From positions 18,534,575 to 18,598,574 of the forward strand of contig OZ038533.1 in NCBI GenBank assembly GCA_964036665.1: a stretch of 64,000 nucleotides of DNA, given 5' to 3'. How positions within the stretch are numbered: position 1 is the first letter of the stretch; each line of letters begins with the position of its first letter. The DNA is from Gordius sp. MW1 (Eukaryota; Nematomorpha; Gordioida; Gordea; Gordiidae). Positions 63,101 through 64,000 of the stretch are shown here, one piece after another. The notes beneath the pieces are model-generated. The model was not told the DNA's origin. It did no database searches and was given only the letters and a program-made list of their open reading frames with translations. The position numbers and the translations under genes were made by a program.

Positions 63101-63324
63101 ACATCATAGTTTTTAATGAGTCATTAAAATTATTTATAGATTTTTAAATTTTAAAGGCATAGAAATTAAAAAAGTTATGTGAAAATATAAAATACTTTTT
63201 TGTTGAGGCGTAGCCATAAAAGTTCCCCGGTCTTGTCTTTGAAACGCAACCCAAAATACCAAGATTCTCTCAAGCCCAATATCTTGCAAACCAATTCGAA
63301 AAGCTCATAGCCTTTTGCCTTTGC
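48127..63324 (-). CDS. NF2: Merlin (NF2 orthologue), 14 exons, 5' end beyond the window
   Basis: Exons (minus strand, 5' to 3'): 63196-63324, 61022-61285, 59857-60005, 59159-59234, 58895-59029, 58465-58539, 55805-55918, 55593-55715, 54831-55074, 53732-53880, 53009-53233, 49200-49480, 48303-48462, 48127-48177. All phases agree and the sum is 2175 nt. FERM lobes F1 (partial), F2 and F3 are followed by a helical region, a long Asn/Thr/Ser-rich linker and the C-ERMAD ending [10 protein letters not shown]. Merlin rather than ezrin/moesin is shown by [12 protein letters not shown] (the merlin blue-box stretch) and the FEEL end. The protein links cortical membrane proteins to the cytoskeleton and acts upstream of Hippo signalling in animals. 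Odd points: the coiled coil is about half the usual length, the linker is about 240 residues, and an Ala stands where human Ser518 would be. Confidence 0.92.
48303..48462 (-). CDS. NF2: Merlin exon: C-ERMAD helix
   Basis: [53 protein letters not shown]: compare EYMEKSKHLQEQLNELK and HNTIKK in human merlin. The Thr of KYSTLKR matches the conserved C-terminal Thr of ERM proteins. Donor GTATTT, phase 0. Confidence 0.9.
48949..49103. mobile_element. GGCGTAGCC-family MITE in a merlin intron
   Basis: CATGGGTGTAGCCAGCATTG at the left and CTGGCTATGCCCATG at the right; shares the AATTTTAGCCATAATTTCAA core. Confidence 0.8.
49200..49480 (-). CDS. NF2: Merlin exon: linker and start of C-ERMAD
   Basis: [20 protein letters not shown], a Gln/His/Ala-rich stretch, [17 protein letters not shown]. 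The last part aligns with human DMKRLSMEIEKEK, giving ILAG for RLSM. Acceptor CCTCTAG, donor GTAAGC, exit phase 2. Confidence 0.85.
49873..50015. mobile_element. Palindromic GTCGAC-family MITE in a merlin intron
   Basis: AGCGTTGTAAAAACGGCTGG and CCAGCCGTTTTTACAACACT are near-perfect inverse arms; the inner arms carry TTTTAGTCGACTAAACATTA and TATGTTTAGTCGATTATACC. Confidence 0.88.
50461..50668. mobile_element. Fold-back element, third MITE-like family
   Basis: AGTAGAGTTGTTAAATTGCT then AATTTGCTTCAAACTCCAG at the left is the inverse of CTGGAGTTGAAGCAAGTTAG, CAATTTAACAACTCGACC at the right. Arms are about 40 bp and the loop about 125 bp, with CTCGAG and GAGCAG words. No second copy was seen in the window. 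Confidence 0.75.
51228..51426. mobile_element. Palindromic GTCGAC-family MITE in a merlin intron
   Basis: Arms AGTGTTGTAAAAACGGTTGG and CCCAGCCGTTTTTACAATAC; inner arms include a TTAGTCGACCACTAGGC and TTAGTCGAAATTTGAAG middle not present in the shorter members, so this is the long form. Confidence 0.88.
51506..51627 (-). CDS. Possible extra merlin linker exon
   Basis: Reads [20 protein letters not shown] then [20 protein letters not shown] between a weak AAAG acceptor and a GTAAAA donor. Its composition is exon-like. It can join the next exon in phase 0 and the previous exon only if the alternative GTTTCA donor is used. It could be alternatively spliced or spurious. Confidence 0.35.
52803..52970. 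mobile_element. Palindromic GTCGAC-family MITE beside a merlin exon
   Basis: GTCGCGATTAAAACTGCCAA (decayed arm) and AGGTCGACCAAACAAAACCC, CAGCCGTTTTACGACACTAC (good arm). It ends within 40 bp of the exon boundary at 53009. Confidence 0.75.
53009..53233 (-). CDS. NF2: Merlin exon: low-complexity linker
   Basis: [37 protein letters not shown] and an Asn-rich stretch, then [17 protein letters not shown]. Acceptor ACACTAG. Donor GTCAGT is preferred; a weaker GTTTCA four bases on would allow splicing to a candidate exon at 51506-51627. Confidence 0.72.
53732..53880 (-). CDS. NF2: Merlin exon: low-complexity linker
   Basis: Reads [20 protein letters not shown], then a run of Ser/Asn/Thr, [15 protein letters not shown]. 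Entry phase 1 fits the previous exon; donor GTAGGC. Linker sequence is not conserved between phyla, so the assignment rests on phase, strand and composition. Confidence 0.75.
54501..54660. mobile_element. GGCGTAGCC-family MITE in a merlin intron
   Basis: Left end decayed (TTGTCGCCAGGGGGAGGC); right end intact (AAATGCTAGCTACGCCCATG). The core GGCGGCTGCCCCCCTCTAAA is shared. Confidence 0.75.
54831..55074 (-). CDS. NF2: Merlin exon: coiled coil 2 and start of linker
   Basis: [20 protein letters not shown] and [20 protein letters not shown] match the merlin helix ([34 protein letters not shown]), then the helix ends and a Thr/Asn/Gly-rich stretch ([14 protein letters not shown]) begins. Donor GTAAGG, exit phase 1. 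Confidence 0.88.
55593..55715 (-). CDS. NF2: Merlin exon: coiled coil 1
   Basis: 41 codons of charged heptads ([36 protein letters not shown]). Acceptor AATCTAG, donor GTATAA. Confidence 0.88.
55805..55918 (-). CDS. NF2: Merlin exon: end of FERM, start of helix
   Basis: Reads [20 protein letters not shown] then [18 protein letters not shown], the very conserved GNHDLFMRRRK and EVQQMKAQAREEK block. Acceptor TTTAAAG, donor GTTAGA, phase 0. Confidence 0.93.
56123..56190. mobile_element. Single arm of a GTCGAC-family MITE
   Basis: AGTGATGTTAAAACGGCTGG, GTTTTGTTTAGTCGACCTTC, GGTTTTAGTTGACTAAACAA, then unrelated sequence. The opposite arm is missing. Confidence 0.7.
56689..58276 (-). mobile_element. 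Complete non-autonomous Helitron in a merlin intron (1588 bp)
   Basis: Read on the minus strand it starts TCTATATATATAAAGTAAAG directly after an A (58277) and ends GGCCGGGCACAGCTAG directly before a T (56688), the rule for Helitron insertion between A and T. The 3' end has the animal-type AAAGCAACGCTTGGCCGGGC preceding CTAG. No replicase or helicase remains. The interior holds four tandem units of about 62 bp (57776-58000) and three or four copies of a segment with GGAATCTGAAAAAGCTATTT and ATCGGGCCGGTAGTTTCAGA. Confidence 0.85.
57776..58000. repeat. Tandem repeat inside the Helitron, about 62-bp units
   Basis: TTAATTCATAAATTTTATGT then TGTCACCGTTAAGAAAAGAT and GACGTTTAAGAAA recurs four times, with one unit carrying an extra TTGTC. 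Confidence 0.9.
58465..58539 (-). CDS. NF2: Merlin exon: F3 second half
   Basis: Reads [20 protein letters not shown] then QTVKL, equivalent to FTIKPLDKK...FKFNSSKLRVNKL. 25 codons between AACTAG and GTAAGT. Confidence 0.9.
58895..59029 (-). CDS. NF2: Merlin exon: F3 (PH/PTB-like) first half
   Basis: Reads [40 protein letters not shown] and VDGKK, the strands of F3 with the invariant FPWNEIR. Acceptor TTTTAAG, donor GTTTGC. 45 codons, phase 0. Confidence 0.92.
59159..59234 (-). CDS. NF2: Merlin exon: F2-F3 connection
   Basis: Completes Arg and reads [20 protein letters not shown] then YFSIF, equivalent to [20 protein letters not shown]. Acceptor GGCTTAG, donor GTAAGT. Confidence 0.92.
59666..59844. 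mobile_element. Palindromic GTCGAC-family MITE next to a merlin exon
   Basis: ATGTTGTAAAACGACATGGC at the left, GAGCCGTTTTTACGACACTA at the right. Only about 12 bp separate it from the splice donor at 59856. Confidence 0.82.
59857..60005 (-). CDS. NF2: Merlin exon: F2 with blue-box motif
   Basis: Reads [20 protein letters not shown], then [20 protein letters not shown] and [22 protein letters not shown] matches the merlin-specific YQMTPEMWEERI. Acceptor CCCTTTAG, donor GTTGGT, exit phase 2. Confidence 0.92.
60508..60690. mobile_element. Palindromic GTCGAC-family MITE in a merlin intron
   Basis: AGTGTTGTAAAAAGAGCTGG and CCCAGCCGTTTCAGCAACAC arms; the centre includes GGTCGACTAAGAAAAATAGA. Confidence 0.82.
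61022..61285 (-). CDS. NF2: Merlin exon: end of F1, start of F2
   Basis: Begins [18 protein letters not shown], an insertion-like Pro/Thr-rich linker where other merlins have about ten residues, then [41 protein letters not shown]. Acceptor CCCCTTAG, donor GTTAGT, phase 0 at both ends. Confidence 0.9.
61386..61460. mobile_element. Partial GTCGAC-family MITE
   Basis: TTGGGTTTCGTTTTGTCTAC, TTTGGTTTTAGTCGACTAAA, CAGACCAAAGGCTTTACCC; the right arm is missing. Confidence 0.65.
61490..61580. repeat. GGGTC simple repeat
   Basis: TTTCGGGTCAGGTCGGGCTC and TTTCGGGTCGGGTCGGGTCG, related to the GC-rich block at 31855-31945. Confidence 0.75.
62327..62453. mobile_element. Palindromic GTCGAC-family MITE, short form, in a merlin intron
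   Basis: AGTGTTGTAAAACGGCTGGG and AACCGAGCAGTTTTACAACA arms; inner arms GGTTTTGGTCGACCAAACAT and CCAATGGTCGACCAAACAAA. The clearest short member at 127 bp. Confidence 0.9.
62929..63094. mobile_element. GGCGTAGCC-family MITE in a merlin intron
   Basis: TATGGGCGTAGCCAGCATTG at the left and CCTTGGCTAAGCCCATG at the right; intact core with CATTTAGGGAGGGGCAAAGT. It is a good representative of the family. Confidence 0.9.
63196..63324 (-). CDS. NF2: Merlin exon: FERM lobe F1
   Basis: Reads [20 protein letters not shown] and [20 protein letters not shown], the second half of the ubiquitin-like F1 lobe (compare LFDLVCRTLGLRETWFFGL in human merlin). Acceptor TTTTAG, donor GTATTT, phase 0 at both ends. 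Upstream coding exons are outside the window. Confidence 0.92.
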
Positions 63325-64000
63325 CTAAAACAATTTAAAACACACATATCATATGTATATTACATGATTAAATACATGAGCATAGCAAATAATTAATATA
63401 AGAGGGGGGGGGGGGCAAAATTATCATATTTAGAAATTATATAATATATCAAAAAATTGTGTGATATGTTCTTAAAATGTTGTTGATTTGGTAGACCTAT
63501 TAAATGTAATTTATCATTTAGGCCTTTAAATATATAAATATACTTGCATTATCAATGATTGAATTGAGCAAAATGACAAAAATTCTAGAAGAGATGACCA
63601 CGAAAGTTATACATGAATATTATGCAATATAAGTTTCATTAAAAAACTTATTAAGATATCCAATTTTAGTTAACACTATTATTTGACTGTTTAAAAACCT
63701 ATGAAAAAGTAGTTGAAGATGTTTTATATTGGTCTTAACTTTATAATGCAAACTGAAAATAATTAAAATGATTAATTTATATAATCAATATATGTAAGTC
63801 AGTGTAAATAGGATGATTCATAAAAACAAAGTCAGTAGAAACTTTTTGCTTAATATATGGAATTAGCTTTCAATAAAAATTTTAGTTATTTAAAGTGGCA
63901 CAAAAACCATTAAGAAACATTGACTAGCTATAAAATAATATCTATTAACTGTCAGAAATGTTGCACGGATTTAGGGTGTAATAATTATTTAATGGGGGAG
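63325..64000. other. Merlin intron sequence running off the window
   Basis: AT-rich, with a G run near 63404 (GGGGGGGGGGGGCAAAATTA) that is probably a MITE remnant. No further merlin exon (the first part of F1) is visible before the edge. Confidence 0.55.

Overview
The window is an AT-rich, repeat-dense piece of an invertebrate animal genome. Signs of this are split genes with GT..AG introns, an animal merlin (NF2) gene, a rhodopsin-type receptor gene, and many animal-type transposons (hAT, Helitron, RTE LINE, Ty3/gypsy, MITEs). I cannot name the species from sequence alone.

Host genes. A single-exon class A GPCR lies at 3659-4918 (+). The right quarter (48127-63324, -) is a merlin gene. I assembled it exon by exon: 14 exons with compatible splice phases, totalling 725 codons including the stop, running from inside FERM lobe F1 to the terminal FEEL. 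Its 5' exons lie beyond base 64000. Its introns hold a complete non-autonomous Helitron and many MITEs. A six-exon gene at 33034-35412 (-) encodes a Ginger/gypsy-type integrase (HHCC zinc finger, D, D, E, GPY/F-like tail) followed by an OTU cysteine-protease domain. Two one-base deletions in T runs break it.

Mobile DNA, left to right. 1-10.8 kb: GGCGTAGCC-type MITEs around the GPCR, a long ATT microsatellite, and a 1-kb segment repeated at 31 kb. 11.36-14.42 kb: a decayed RTE-type LINE with a 15-bp target duplication, inserted in a 128-bp satellite. 15.24-19.47 kb: a defective Ty3/gypsy element with both LTRs and a 5-bp target duplication; it contains a nested hAT remnant and what appears to be a captured piece of kinesin light chain mRNA. 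21.1-23.0 and 36.8-39.5 kb: two copies of a large composite repeat with 20-bp inverted ends and internal hairpin arrays. 23.1-24.7 and 26.5-28.0 kb: further gypsy fragments. 39.6-44.3 kb: Helitron fragments. 40785-43461 and 44442-47118: two full-length hAT transposons, each 2677 bp, in opposite orientation, each with a perfect 8-bp target duplication and encoding the same intact 646-aa transposase. A 479-bp deletion relative sits at 28693-29171.

The strongest leads are the twin hAT elements with a tRNA-like segment near one end, the integrase-OTU gene, the kinesin light chain capture, and the unusual merlin (shortened coiled coil, long Asn/Thr-rich linker, no serine at the position of human Ser518).
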